From Polluticaenibacter yanchengensis (GTDB lineage Bacteria > Bacteroidota > Bacteroidia > Chitinophagales > Chitinophagaceae), in contig JAQGEF010000017.1 of the NCBI GenBank assembly GCA_027854065.1, forward strand, positions 28,522 through 92,521: a stretch of 64,000 bases of DNA. The letters are read 5' to 3'. Positions 19,034-27,288 of the stretch are shown piece by piece; positions within the stretch are counted from its first letter, which is position 1, and the number at the start of each line of letters is the position of its first letter. Below the pieces are notes generated by a model that was given only the letters and a program-made list of their open reading frames with translations, was not told where the DNA came from and searched no databases. Both the position numbers and the translations under genes were made by a program.

Positions 19034-19041
19034 TAACTTTG
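19034..19041 (+). promoter_or_regulatory. -7 element of korA
   Basis: TAACTTTG, a full match to TAnnTTTG, 25 bases before the korA start. Confidence 0.6.
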
Positions 19042-19066
19042 CACTCCAATTTTTACAGTTAAAAGA

Positions 19067-20911
19067 ATGAGTACACCTACATTATTAAAGGATGTCGTGA
19101 TAAAATTTGCCGGTGACAGCGGTGATGGTATGCAGTTAACCGGTAGCCAGTTTACCAATAATACCGCTTTGTTAGGTATTGATTTAGCAACATTTCCGGA
19201 TTTTCCGGCCGAAATACGTGCCCCGATAGGTACATTACCAGGGGTTTCAGGTTTCCAGTTACACTTTAGCAGTGACAGGGTTTATACCCCTGGCGATTTA
19301 TGTGATGTATTGGTGGTAATGAACGCTGCTGCATTAAAAGTGAATCTTAAATGGCTGAAACCAGGCGGTAAGATCATTGCCAACCAGGATGGTTTCGATT
19401 CTAAAAACCTTCGTCTTGCCAACTACCCGGACGGAGTAAATCCTCTGGAAGATGGCAGTCTCCATAATTATGAGCTGATCACCATTGATGTTACCAAACT
19501 TACCCGAGAAGCGTTAAAAGAATTTACAACGCTGGGTATGAAGGAGAAAGACCGTGCTAAAAACATGTTCGTCCTGGGCTTCATCTACTGGATGTACGAC
19601 CGTGACCTGGATAGTACCATCAATTTCCTGAATGAGAAATTCGGTAAGCGTGACGACATATTACAATCTAATATAAAAGTTTTACAGGCCGGGTACAACT
19701 ATGCTGATACGGTGGAATTATTTACCTCCCGCTACCAGGTGGAGAAGGCCAAAATGGAGCCGGGTACATACCGCAGCATCATGGGTAACCAGGCGCTGAG
19801 CATGGGTTTGGTGGCAGCATCGGAACGCAGCGGCCTGCCTTTATTTGTAGGCACTTACCCGATTACACCTGCATCTGATATCCTGCACGATTTAAGTAAA
19901 CTGAAAAATTTCGGTGTCCGCACGTTCCAGGCGGAAGATGAGATTGCAGGTATTACGACAGCGATTGGTGCAGCTTACGGTGGCAGTTTAGGCGTTACCA
20001 CTACCAGCGGCCCGGGTATGGCACTTAAAGGGGAAGCAATGGGCCTTGCAATGATGCTGGAAATCCCGTTGGTAATTGTCAATATCCAACGTGGCGGCCC
20101 TAGTACCGGTTTACCAACCAAAACGGAACAGAGCGATTTATTACAGGCTTATTACGGCCGTAACGGGGAATGCCCGATACCTGTTATATCCAGCAGAACA
20201 CCAAGCGATTGTTTCGATGCAGCTTTTGAAGCCTGCCGCATCGCTGTGCAACATATGACCCCGGTTATTTTATTAAGCGACGGTTATATTGCGAACGGTG
20301 CAGAGCCATGGAAATTCCCCCAGTCTGAAGACCTGCCAAAAATTGATGTGAAGTTCAAAACGGAACTAGGTCATCATGAAGATAAATTCATGCCTTACAT
20401 GCGCGATGAAAAACTGGTACGTCCGTGGGTAGTACCGGGCACTGCAGGTTTAGAGCACCGTATTGGCGGCCTGGAAAAGCAAAATATTACAGGAAACATT
20501 AGCTATGATCCAGAAAACCACCAGTTAATGGTTAAACTGCGCCAGGAAAAAGTAGATAAGATCGCACAATACATTCCGGAACAGAAACTGGATGCCGGCC
20601 CGGAAAAAGGTAAGGTTCTCGTATTAGGTTGGGGCAGTACCTACGGAACAATCAAGTCTTCTGTATCAGAACTACTGGCACAGGGACATTCTGTCAGCCA
20701 TGCACATCTGCGTTATTTGCGCCCGTTCCCTAAAAACCTGGGAGCGATCCTTAAAAACTTCGATACTATACTGGTACCTGAAATTAACAACGGGCAACTG
20801 GTAAAAATTTTAAGGGATGTGTATCTGGTAGATGCCAAACCTTACAATAAAATAATGGGTACGCCTTTTATGAAAAGCGAGATGACAGAAGAAATTAAAA
20901 AGTACCTGTAA
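19067..20911 (+). CDS. korA: 2-oxoacid:ferredoxin oxidoreductase, fused gamma-alpha subunit (KorA type)
   Basis: The large subunit of a 2-oxoglutarate (or related 2-oxoacid) synthase that converts 2-oxoacid plus CoA to acyl-CoA with reduction of ferredoxin. The 614-residue chain begins with the gamma domain (FAGDSGDGMQLTGSQF, about 12-190), continues with the pyrimidine-binding alpha domain (GTYPITPASDILHDL, TTSGPGMALKGEA, about 240-440) and ends with the transketolase C-like domain (GWGSTYGTIKSSV). The thiamine-binding beta subunit, normally the next gene, is not present: atpG follows after a terminator and a repeat. It has its own TAnnTTTG promoter. Substrate is inferred from similarity to KorA. 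Confidence 0.93.
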   Translation: MSTPTLLKDVVIKFAGDSGDGMQLTGSQFTNNTALLGIDLATFPDFPAEIRAPIGTLPGVSGFQLHFSSDRVYTPGDLCDVLVVMNAAALKVNLKWLKPGGKIIANQDGFDSKNLRLANYPDGVNPLEDGSLHNYELITIDVTKLTREALKEFTTLGMKEKDRAKNMFVLGFIYWMYDRDLDSTINFLNEKFGKRDDILQSNIKVLQAGYNYADTVELFTSRYQVEKAKMEPGTYRSIMGNQALSMGLVAASERSGLPLFVGTYPITPASDILHDLSKLKNFGVRTFQAEDEIAGITTAIGAAYGGSLGVTTTSGPGMALKGEAMGLAMMLEIPLVIVNIQRGGPSTGLPTKTEQSDLLQAYYGRNGECPIPVISSRTPSDCFDAAFEACRIAVQHMTPVILLSDGYIANGAEPWKFPQSEDLPKIDVKFKTELGHHEDKFMPYMRDEKLVRPWVVPGTAGLEHRIGGLEKQNITGNISYDPENHQLMVKLRQEKVDKIAQYIPEQKLDAGPEKGKVLVLGWGSTYGTIKSSVSELLAQGHSVSHAHLRYLRPFPKNLGAILKNFDTILVPEINNGQLVKILRDVYLVDAKPYNKIMGTPFMKSEMTEEIKKYL

Positions 20912-20934
20912 TAAATAAAAGTCCGGTGGATTTT

Positions 20935-20969
20935 GTAAAAAAGACGTTGCGTGGCAACGTCTTTTTTAC
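20935..20969 (+). terminator. Terminator of korA
   Basis: A perfect 16-bp stem, GTAAAAAAGACGTTGC / GCAACGTCTTTTTTAC, with a 3-base loop, 23 bases after the stop. Confidence 0.92.
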
Positions 20970-21004
20970 TGTTTCTGCAGTCGATGGCAGCACTGCTGTA
21001 AAAA

Positions 21005-21132
21005 GGCTGCGGCATGCGTGGGCGGCAAGGAACGAAGCCGGTGCGACGCCAGGAGCACGGAGCGCAGCGAACCCCTAAGCACGCCGGACAAAAGCCCGAT
21101 AAAGCCCCAATGCCCACAGCCCCAAATAAAAA
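21005..21132 (-). repeat. Dispersed intergenic repeat family A, copy A3
   Basis: Read on the minus strand: TTTTTATTTGGGGCTGTGGG, then GCTTAGGGGTTCGCTGCG and CTTGCCGCCCACGCATGCCG at the 3' end. The middle and 3' parts match A1 almost base for base. This copy points against the flanking genes, unlike most others. No gene is present between korA and atpG. Confidence 0.75.
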
Positions 21133-21275
21133 TAACTGCCATCCGGTGAAAAAAAATTCACCAAATGAAGTCTCTTTCAATAATTTACCCATCGAATTCC
21201 GCAAAAAGACTGATTCCTGTAAAATATGTTTAGAAATATACCTTTATTAGGGTTGGCTATTTAAATTAGCTTTAG

Positions 21276-21283
21276 TAATTTTG
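21276..21283 (+). promoter_or_regulatory. -7 element of atpG
   Basis: TAATTTTG matches TAnnTTTG and lies 88 bases before the atpG ATG, implying an untranslated leader of roughly 80 bases. Confidence 0.55.
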
Positions 21284-21371
21284 CCGCCCATGCAGGTATT
21301 AATTATTTATTTTATTTTAATATTTGCCTGTAGCAACACAAGTTTAAAACAACAATAAACATACAACTCCC

Positions 21372-22256
21372 ATGAGCGGTGCGTTAAAAGAGGTTCGTAA
21401 CAGAATATCATCGGTACAAAGTACCCAGCAAATTACCAAAGCCATGAAAATGGTGAGTGCGGCTAAACTACGCCGTGCACAAGATGCCATTACTCAGATG
21501 CGTCCTTACTCTGTAAAGCTGCAGGAAATGTTAAGCAACATTGTTAGCAATACCGAAGTAACTGCTGGTGGTGAATTGACCGTTGACAGAGAAATAAACA
21601 ATGTTTTAGTTATTTTAATTACCAGCGACCGTGGTTTGTGTGGTGGTTACAATGCTAACCTTATAAAATTAGCTAAAGCAACTATTGACGAAAAATACGC
21701 AGCGCAAAACGCCAAAAGCAATGTAACAGTTTGGGGCATTGGTAAACGTGGGGCTGAAGCCTTAGCTAAAGCAGGTTACAAAGTAAACGATGCTTACAGA
21801 AACATTTTCTTAAATCTAAGTTTTGAAGCCGTACAACAAGCTGCACAAGCCGCTATTACAGCCTTTAAAAATAAAGAGTTTGATGTTGTTGAAATTGTTT
21901 ACAGTGAGTTTGTAAACGCTGCTGTTCAAAACTTCCATTTAGAGCGTTTCTTACCAATTGCTAAAGTTGAGAAACCTGAAGGCGTTACTATAAAAGCGGA
22001 TTATATTTTTGAGCCGAGCAAAGAGGAGCTGATTGCCGAATTGATGCCTAAAATATTAAACACTCAATTATACAAAGCTGTTTTAGATGCCAACGCCAGC
22101 GAACATGGCGCGCGTATGACTGCTATGGATAAAGCAAGTGAAAACGCAAATGAGCTGATAAAATCATTGAAAAAATCCTATAACCGTGCACGCCAGGCCG
22201 CTATTACTACCGAGATTTCGGAGATTGTAAGTGGTGCCGCTGCATTACAAGGATAA
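21372..22256 (+). CDS. atpG: ATP synthase F1 gamma subunit
   Basis: The central rotary shaft of the F1 ATP synthase. The 294-residue product starts MSGALKEVRNRISSVQSTQQ, followed by ITKAMKMVSAAKLRRAQ, the conserved N-terminal helix; the internal ITSDRGLCGGYNANL motif is at about 78-92, and the C-terminal helix carries MTAMDKASENANELI and the NRARQAAITTEISEIVSGA signature. Length is normal. The gene is not next to other atp genes: korA lies upstream and scpB downstream. Its own TAnnTTTG promoter supports separate transcription. Codon use looks ordinary and rich in frequently used codons, as expected for a highly expressed gene. Confidence 0.97.
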   Translation: MSGALKEVRNRISSVQSTQQITKAMKMVSAAKLRRAQDAITQMRPYSVKLQEMLSNIVSNTEVTAGGELTVDREINNVLVILITSDRGLCGGYNANLIKLAKATIDEKYAAQNAKSNVTVWGIGKRGAEALAKAGYKVNDAYRNIFLNLSFEAVQQAAQAAITAFKNKEFDVVEIVYSEFVNAAVQNFHLERFLPIAKVEKPEGVTIKADYIFEPSKEELIAELMPKILNTQLYKAVLDANASEHGARMTAMDKASENANELIKSLKKSYNRARQAAITTEISEIVSGAAALQG

Positions 22257-22271
22257 TATGTACAGTGAGTA

Positions 22272-22322
22272 GTGAGTGGTAAATAGTGAACAGGACGAGT
22301 ACGTCCACTATTTACCACTCAC
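22272..22322. repeat. Perfect 17-bp inverted repeat after atpG
   Basis: GTGAGTGGTAAATAGTG at 22272-22288 and its exact complement at 22306-22322 flank a 17-base loop; further imperfect GTGAGTAGTGAG / CACTATTTAC words lie on both sides. It could form a large hairpin in the atpG-scpB mRNA, but there is no T-run, so I do not call it a terminator. Confidence 0.75.
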
Positions 22323-22361
22323 TATTTACGATTCACTATTTACTTTACGTAATTAAGAATA

Positions 22362-23105
22362 ATGGAACTAAGCATTATAATGCCTCATATAGAGGCACTC
22401 ATATTTACAAGTGAGAAGCCACTGACAACCCTTGAACTGGTTGATTTGGTAAATAATGCTTTAGGCTTTATCGAACACAGAGCCACATTAGACCAGGTAG
22501 AAGCTGCCATCAGCGCCATCAATGAAAAGTTCCAGTCGGAATTTTTCGCCTTTGAGATTGTTCAAAGCGGGGGCGGCTGGCAGTTTTTAACTAAAAAGCC
22601 CTACCATAAAACCGTTGCACTGCTCAATGGCGAAAAGTTTCTGAAAAAACTAAGTACCGCCGCACTGGAAACACTTTCTATAATTGCATACAAACAACCG
22701 GTTACAAAAGGCGAAATGGAGACCATCCGGGGAGTGAACTGCGACTATGCCGTAAGTAAACTCCTGGAAAAAGACCTGATCGTAATAACCGGCCGTAAGG
22801 AAGATGCGCCCGGACAACCATTACTATATGGTACCAGCAAATCTTTTATGGACTATTTCGGCATTAACAGTACCGATGACTTACCTAAACTAGAAGATAT
22901 ACTGGTAAACCAGACAGTGGAACCAACTGTCGTTCAGGGTGATTTACCATTAGAAGACAGAACTGAAGAAGAAGAGCAGGCAGAAACAGCATCTGCCCCT
23001 GAAGTGATTTATGAGGATGGAGAGCCTGATCAGTTAGCAGATACCGGTACCAGCGAAGACAACAATAACGATAAACAAGAAGATGATAAGAAACCTTCCG
23101 AATAA
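22362..23105 (+). CDS. scpB: Segregation and condensation protein B
   Basis: The ScpB kleisin-partner that works with SMC and ScpA in chromosome condensation. The winged-helix pair is at about residues 1-175: HIEALIFTSEKPLTTLEL at the start, KFLKKLSTAALETLSIIAYK near 90-110 followed by QPVTKGEMETIRGVNCDYAV, and TGRKEDAPGQPLLYGTSKSF near 143-162, all family hallmarks. The C-terminal 60 residues are acidic and low-complexity (TEEEEQAETAS, NNNDKQEDDKKPSE), an extension seen in some Bacteroidota. No scpA is adjacent. It is followed by a hairpin terminator before lysA. Confidence 0.95.
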   Translation: MELSIIMPHIEALIFTSEKPLTTLELVDLVNNALGFIEHRATLDQVEAAISAINEKFQSEFFAFEIVQSGGGWQFLTKKPYHKTVALLNGEKFLKKLSTAALETLSIIAYKQPVTKGEMETIRGVNCDYAVSKLLEKDLIVITGRKEDAPGQPLLYGTSKSFMDYFGINSTDDLPKLEDILVNQTVEPTVVQGDLPLEDRTEEEEQAETASAPEVIYEDGEPDQLADTGTSEDNNNDKQEDDKKPSE

Positions 23106-23151
23106 TCCGGTGCGGGCTTATTGCTTTTTGCTATTAATAAAATAACAAACT

Positions 23152-23184
23152 AAAAGCTCGCCTGCACAGGACGGGCTTTTTTTA
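23152..23184 (+). terminator. Terminator after scpB
   Basis: AAAAGCTCGCCTGC, short loop, GACGGGCTTTTTTT: a GC-rich stem with a T7 tail, 28 bases before the lysA start. Confidence 0.75.
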
Positions 23185-23211
23185 AGATAAGAATAATAAC
23201 AACCAAATAAC

Positions 23212-24426
23212 ATGAACCAGACATTATCCAACAAACAACTGGTAAGCATTGCCAACGAATTTGGCACCCCCGTGTATGTGTACCATGCAGAAAAAATAAC
23301 CGAGCAATACCATAAGCTCACCAACGGTTTTGCAAAAGCAAACGCACGTTTTTTCTACGCCTGTAAATCGCTCACCAATATTAATGTACTGAAGCATGTA
23401 AAATCCCTCGGCGCTTCCCTGGACTGCGTCAGCATCCACGAAGTAATGCTCGGTTTAAAAGCCGGGTTTGAGCCACAGGAAATTCTATACACGCCCAACT
23501 GTGTTGACTTTGCTGAAATAGAAGCAGCCAAAAACCTCGGGGTGAATATTAATATCGATAATATATCCATCTTAGAACAGTTCGGCACCAAATTCGGCAG
23601 CTCCTACCCTGTTTTGATCCGCCTGAACCCACATATTATGGCAGGTGGCAACTTCAAAATTTCAACGGGCCATATCGATAGCAAATTCGGTATTTCCATC
23701 CACCAGGTCCGTCATATAGAACGCATTGTAAAATCTACCGGTATTAAGGTATTTGGTTTACACATGCACACCGGCAGCGAAATCAAAGATGTGAACGTCT
23801 TCCTGCAAGGCCTCGAAGTCATGTTCGAAATGGCACGCCATTTTATGGACACATTAGAAGTAATTGACCTGGGCAGCGGTTTTAAAGTACCTTATAACGA
23901 TACAGACATTGAAACAGATGTAGCATCATTAGGAGATAAAGTAGCTGCTGCTTTTGCAGAGTTCGAAAAAGAAACCGGTAAATCATTACAGGTCTGGTTC
24001 GAGCCCGGTAAATACCTCGTAAGCGAATGCGGCTACTTTGTAGTAAAAGCCAACGTCATTAAAACCACTACGGCCACTACCTTTGTGGGCGTAAACAGTG
24101 GCTTTAACCACCTTATACGCCCCATGTTTTACGACAGTTACCATTTCATAAAAAACATCAGTAACCCCAAAGGTTCAGAGCGCATCTACACCGTTGTAGG
24201 TAATATTTGCGAAACAGATACGTTCGCATGGGACAGAACATTGAACGAAGTACGCGAAGGAGATTATCTCACATTCTTCAATGCCGGTGCTTACGGTTTT
24301 GAAATGAGCAGCAACTTCAATAGCCGCTTAAAACCAGCCGAAGTATTAGTAAAAGATGATGCGCCAAAACTCATCAGGAAACGGGATGAGTTCGACGATT
24401 TATTACGCAACCAGGTAATAGATTAA
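23212..24426 (+). CDS. lysA: Diaminopimelate decarboxylase
   Basis: A pyridoxal-phosphate enzyme that decarboxylates meso-diaminopimelate to L-lysine, the final step of lysine synthesis. Of the 404 residues, the PLP lysine is in ARFFYACKSLTN near 45, the glycine-rich phosphate site is around HMHTGSEI near 185 and LGSGFKVPYN near 222, FEPGKYLVSECG near 264, and the conserved Cys-Glu pair in GNICETDTFA near 330. These are consistent with LysA rather than arginine or ornithine decarboxylase, although paralogues such as carboxynorspermidine decarboxylase share the fold. Repeat copy B1 starts a few bases after its stop codon, in the same orientation. Confidence 0.93.
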   Translation: MNQTLSNKQLVSIANEFGTPVYVYHAEKITEQYHKLTNGFAKANARFFYACKSLTNINVLKHVKSLGASLDCVSIHEVMLGLKAGFEPQEILYTPNCVDFAEIEAAKNLGVNINIDNISILEQFGTKFGSSYPVLIRLNPHIMAGGNFKISTGHIDSKFGISIHQVRHIERIVKSTGIKVFGLHMHTGSEIKDVNVFLQGLEVMFEMARHFMDTLEVIDLGSGFKVPYNDTDIETDVASLGDKVAAAFAEFEKETGKSLQVWFEPGKYLVSECGYFVVKANVIKTTTATTFVGVNSGFNHLIRPMFYDSYHFIKNISNPKGSERIYTVVGNICETDTFAWDRTLNEVREGDYLTFFNAGAYGFEMSSNFNSRLKPAEVLVKDDAPKLIRKRDEFDDLLRNQVID

Positions 24427-24438
24427 CTGGTTTTTTAT

Positions 24439-24580
24439 TTGGGCGCGTGCTAAAGCACCGGGCTATCCGCAGTACTGCCACTGCCGCCAATATTACAGTT
24501 TAGCTTCGCTATTCTAACAACACAGGCGGCAGTGGCGGTACTTTGCTACTATCCCTCGCGCGCAGCGCGTTCAGGCATTT
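24439..24580 (+). repeat. Dispersed structured repeat family B, copy B1
   Basis: Begins TTTTTTATTTGGGCGCGTGC. Layout: outer stem GCGCG / CGCGC, first inner stem GTGC-TAAA-GCAC, conserved core CCGGGCTATCCGC, second inner stem AGTACTGCCACTGCCGCC with GGCGGCAGTGGCGGTACT (one wobble), then ACTATCCCTCGCGCG and TTCAGGCAT. It follows lysA directly and in the same direction. Confidence 0.8.
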
Positions 24581-24618
24581 CGCGGATTTTCAAAACTTTT
24601 AAAACATTCATACATACC

Positions 24619-24861
24619 ATGGGAACTCTCAAAATCATCCTGCTGACCATCCTGTTTATCGTCAGTATTTTTATAGTACTAAAAGGCAAGCCAAAAGTTA
24701 CTTACACTTATTTTATGGGGCTGGGTGTGGTAATAATGATCCTGGCTTATACTTCCCCCAAAGGCACCACACAAGTATATGCCATCGGCACTATTTTAGG
24801 CTTGTATTTAATTATTAAGAATTATTTGATGTTGAAAAAACTGAAGGAAAGAAATAACTAA
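24619..24861 (+). CDS. Small membrane protein, 80 aa, unknown function
   Basis: Not recognised. The ATG at 24619 gives MGTLKIILLTILFIVSIFIV, a transmembrane helix, followed by VTYTYFMGLGVVIMILAYTS and TQVYAIGTILGLYLIIKNYL, two more helices, and a basic tail KLKERNN. A longer in-frame reading starting at 24532 runs into repeat B1 and is discarded. It lies alone between repeat B1 and the degenerate TonB-C-like genes. The three-helix composition and the basic end facing the cytoplasm suggest a genuine membrane protein. Confidence 0.65.
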   Translation: MGTLKIILLTILFIVSIFIVLKGKPKVTYTYFMGLGVVIMILAYTSPKGTTQVYAIGTILGLYLIIKNYLMLKKLKERNN

Positions 24862-24874
24862 ATACTTACAACAT

Positions 24875-25695
24875 TTATCCACGACAAATCGTAATTATGA
24901 GTTTTGTTTTATAACAAACTGTTTTGTCATTTAATATAGCCGGGTGCCATCTTGCTTTATCAATAAACTTTTTAGCATTCGCATTTAAATATTTTGCCAA
25001 CGGTGTATTTTTATCAACACCAATATATTTAAACTTCATAACTTTTCCATCCGAGTCTATAACAGTCCCACCTCTATTGTACTTAAAAATGTTAATTCGT
25101 CATCAGTCATATCTTCAACAGAAAGAAAAGTCATCTCTATAAACCGTCTAAAAGCAGCAGTTCCACCCACAAATTTAGCTGGCTTATCAACTTTTGTGTC
25201 CACTGTATCGCACTTTGCCTTAGACGTAAAGCCTCCTAAAAGCATACAAAACCCAATCAATAATATATCACCAAAGGTCAACTTTTTCAATAGAGTTAAT
25301 TTATTGGCCGATTGATAACACCTGGCGACTTTTATAGCATACTTTTTACCTTTTCGTATAGCAGGTTCCCAGTACGTATTTTGCATTATCCTACTTTCTA
25401 CAATTTTCAAATATTTTGTAATTCGAACCACATTACCAGGGAACTTTACATGGACAACATGTCCACTAGTATCAATAATCAAATCCATTTCTAAATTGGA
25501 AACATCAGCCAATTCATCAATTGTAACATGTTCAAAAACAGGAACTATCTGTTCCCGTATAAAATGAATCCAACTCTTACCTGACTTAAATACAGCCTTA
25601 GTATCTACTTTAGTAAATAACTTTTCGCACTGTGCATTCGAAGTCAGATTCAAGCAAAAAAATATAGAAATTAAACAGGTGGTTTTAAGAAGCAT
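24875..25695 (-). pseudogene. TonB C-terminal-domain-like gene, two modules, frameshifted
   Basis: The intact frame (25057-25695, 212 aa) has a signal peptide (MLLKTTCLISIFFCLNLTSN), a module resembling the C-terminal domain of energy-transducing TonB (IIDTSGHVVHVKFP, NTYWEPAIRKGKKY), and then in the same frame a second start-like segment (LLKKLTFGDILLIGFCMLLG) and a second module. The second module breaks at the triple G near 25070-25072. One added base there would restore IDSDGKVMKFKYIGV and continue to a TAA at 24875 with RWHPAILNDKTVCYK, matching the other modules. Either a recent frameshift or a homopolymer base-calling error is possible. The role is unknown; there is no clear TonB box partner. 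Confidence 0.7.
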
Positions 25696-25702
25696 CAGTT
25701 AT

Positions 25703-26091
25703 TTATTGAATTATAGTTTGAATGGTTTGTATCTTTTTATAACAAACCTTACGTCCGTTCAATATAGCCGGGGTCCAGCGCGTCTTTTCCAGCTTAGATT
25801 TAAAGTCACTGAAATAGTCAACCTTTTTATTGCCAGTATCTAAAAATCTAAGGTCTGAGATGTGACCATTGGTGTCTACCATAAACTCAAACCTCAATGT
25901 CAAACAATAACGACCTTGTACTTCGATAGTTGTATCAAGCCATAATTCCCTTCTAAAAAACGCTTCCATGCAGCAGAACCACCTTCAAATTCAGGAACAG
26001 TCTCAGCTTTAGTATATACTTTATCACATTGAGATTTAGCGCTAAATCCAATTAAAAGCAATACCCACAAAAGCAGCACATTTTTAACCAT
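25703..26091 (-). pseudogene. TonB C-terminal-domain-like gene, single module, frameshifted
   Basis: A paralogue of the gene downstream, from which it is separated by 7 bases. The first frame begins MVKNVLLLWVLLLIGFSAKS and reads to EGGSAAWKRFLEG; a second frame continues with RRELWLDTTIEVQGRYCLTL, FEFMVDTNGHISDLRF and RWTPAILNGRKVCYKKI to a stop at 25703. The switch falls at a run of six T near 25957-25962; seven would give one continuous product of about 130 residues. Both broken genes in this cluster break in homopolymers, which leaves open an assembly error or true decay. Confidence 0.7.
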
Positions 26092-26228
26092 AGAGATATA
26101 TAAAGATATTGCTTATCATTGAATAATAAAAGCAGGCAGGCTACATCCAACACAAAGCCGCTTAATGCCAATACTCCCGGGTAAACAGGTCAGCAGCAAA
26201 ACAATCAATCCGTCCATTCCCGCTAAAA

Positions 26229-26272
26229 AAAGAAGCCGCTGCATATTTTAAATATATACAACAGCTTCCATA
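26229..26272 (-). terminator. Terminator of the first GLPGLI gene
   Basis: On the minus strand: GGAAGCTGTTG, an AT-rich middle that can also pair, GCAGCGGCTTC (paired with G-U wobbles), then T7. Confidence 0.75.
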
Positions 26273-26298
26273 ATAATTAATATAATAATATCAGGCCA

Positions 26299-27159
26299 TT
26301 AATTCAATCTGAATGTACCGCCACCGCCGGCCGGGGAGCCCATCATTGAACGCATATTTTTCATTTGTTCCTCCATCATTTTCCTGTGTTCCGCACGCGT
26401 AATTTTAGTACCCTTCGTTGGTGCTTTTACAGTCTCCTTACCCAACCCCTCTGTTACTTCCAGCGCCGTAATAACCTGGGAACCGTTATTCACATTCACT
26501 TTCAAAACAGCACCCGGCAATCCGAAATAATTATCAGGGCCCGCCTTCGTTTCTATTTTTTCAGCATACCATACTTCTACAGGTATCTCTTTATTAACAG
26601 CATTTTCCATAGTCTTCGCCATTGAAGTATCAGTATTCGCACCACCTCTACCCCGGAATGACATTGTTCTGCCACCACCCAATGTAGTAGTTGTCGTTGC
26701 TTTATAACACAGGTAACCCGCAATAGTCGCCGTATCTCCCGTAATCTTCCACTTCATCGGCTTTAAGGTATCTATCACCAGGTATTTCTTAGGCCCCAAT
26801 TCCAGACTCTCCAATCCTGTTTCAGATTCATAATCCTTATAAAACTCACTATCACCTCCGCCAAAAGCCCCCGCACCAAATCTGATGGTCCTTCCCCCGC
26901 GGCTTTCACCCTCGGCAGCAATAGCTTCATCTAAATTACTTTCCTTAATATTTTTAGAGATAGACTGCGTTTCATTAAAAAGCAGTTCCTGTTTAGTTTT
27001 CCTGAATTCCGGCATCATCGCCTTAAACTGTTCCATATTTTCAGGGATATCTTTATGTAGGTTCACCACTTTTTCATAAACAATTTTACCCTGTTTTACC
27101 TGGGCCTGGGTAATAACGCTGATTCCGGTTAGTGCAAAAAATAAAAAGTACTTTTTCAT
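26299..27159 (-). CDS. GLPGLI family protein, 286 aa
   Basis: A periplasmic or outer-envelope protein of the GLPGLI family, whose members accompany outer membrane barrels of unknown cargo in Bacteroidota. The start at 27159 gives the signal peptide MKKYFLFFALTGISVITQAQ; the ATG 11 codons upstream is less likely. The signature is YFGLPGAVLKVNVNNG at about 215, with the preceding PVEVWYAEKIETKAGPDN. The family motif is GLPGAV rather than GLPGLI here. The C-terminal tail is Met- and Gly-rich (MKNMRSMMGSPAGGGG). It is divergent from a histidine kinase gene; no barrel gene is adjacent to this copy. Confidence 0.88.
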   Translation of the reverse strand: MKKYFLFFALTGISVITQAQVKQGKIVYEKVVNLHKDIPENMEQFKAMMPEFRKTKQELLFNETQSISKNIKESNLDEAIAAEGESRGGRTIRFGAGAFGGGDSEFYKDYESETGLESLELGPKKYLVIDTLKPMKWKITGDTATIAGYLCYKATTTTTLGGGRTMSFRGRGGANTDTSMAKTMENAVNKEIPVEVWYAEKIETKAGPDNYFGLPGAVLKVNVNNGSQVITALEVTEGLGKETVKAPTKGTKITRAEHRKMMEEQMKNMRSMMGSPAGGGGTFRLN

Positions 27160-27288
27160 TGTGTGAGATTTTATATTTTTCAAATATATCATATTAGACG
27201 CTTTAGTTTTATATTTTCAATCCATAAACTTGGTTAATTTTAGTTAACATCTAATTAATGCAATCATAAGCAAATCTAATTTTGAATA

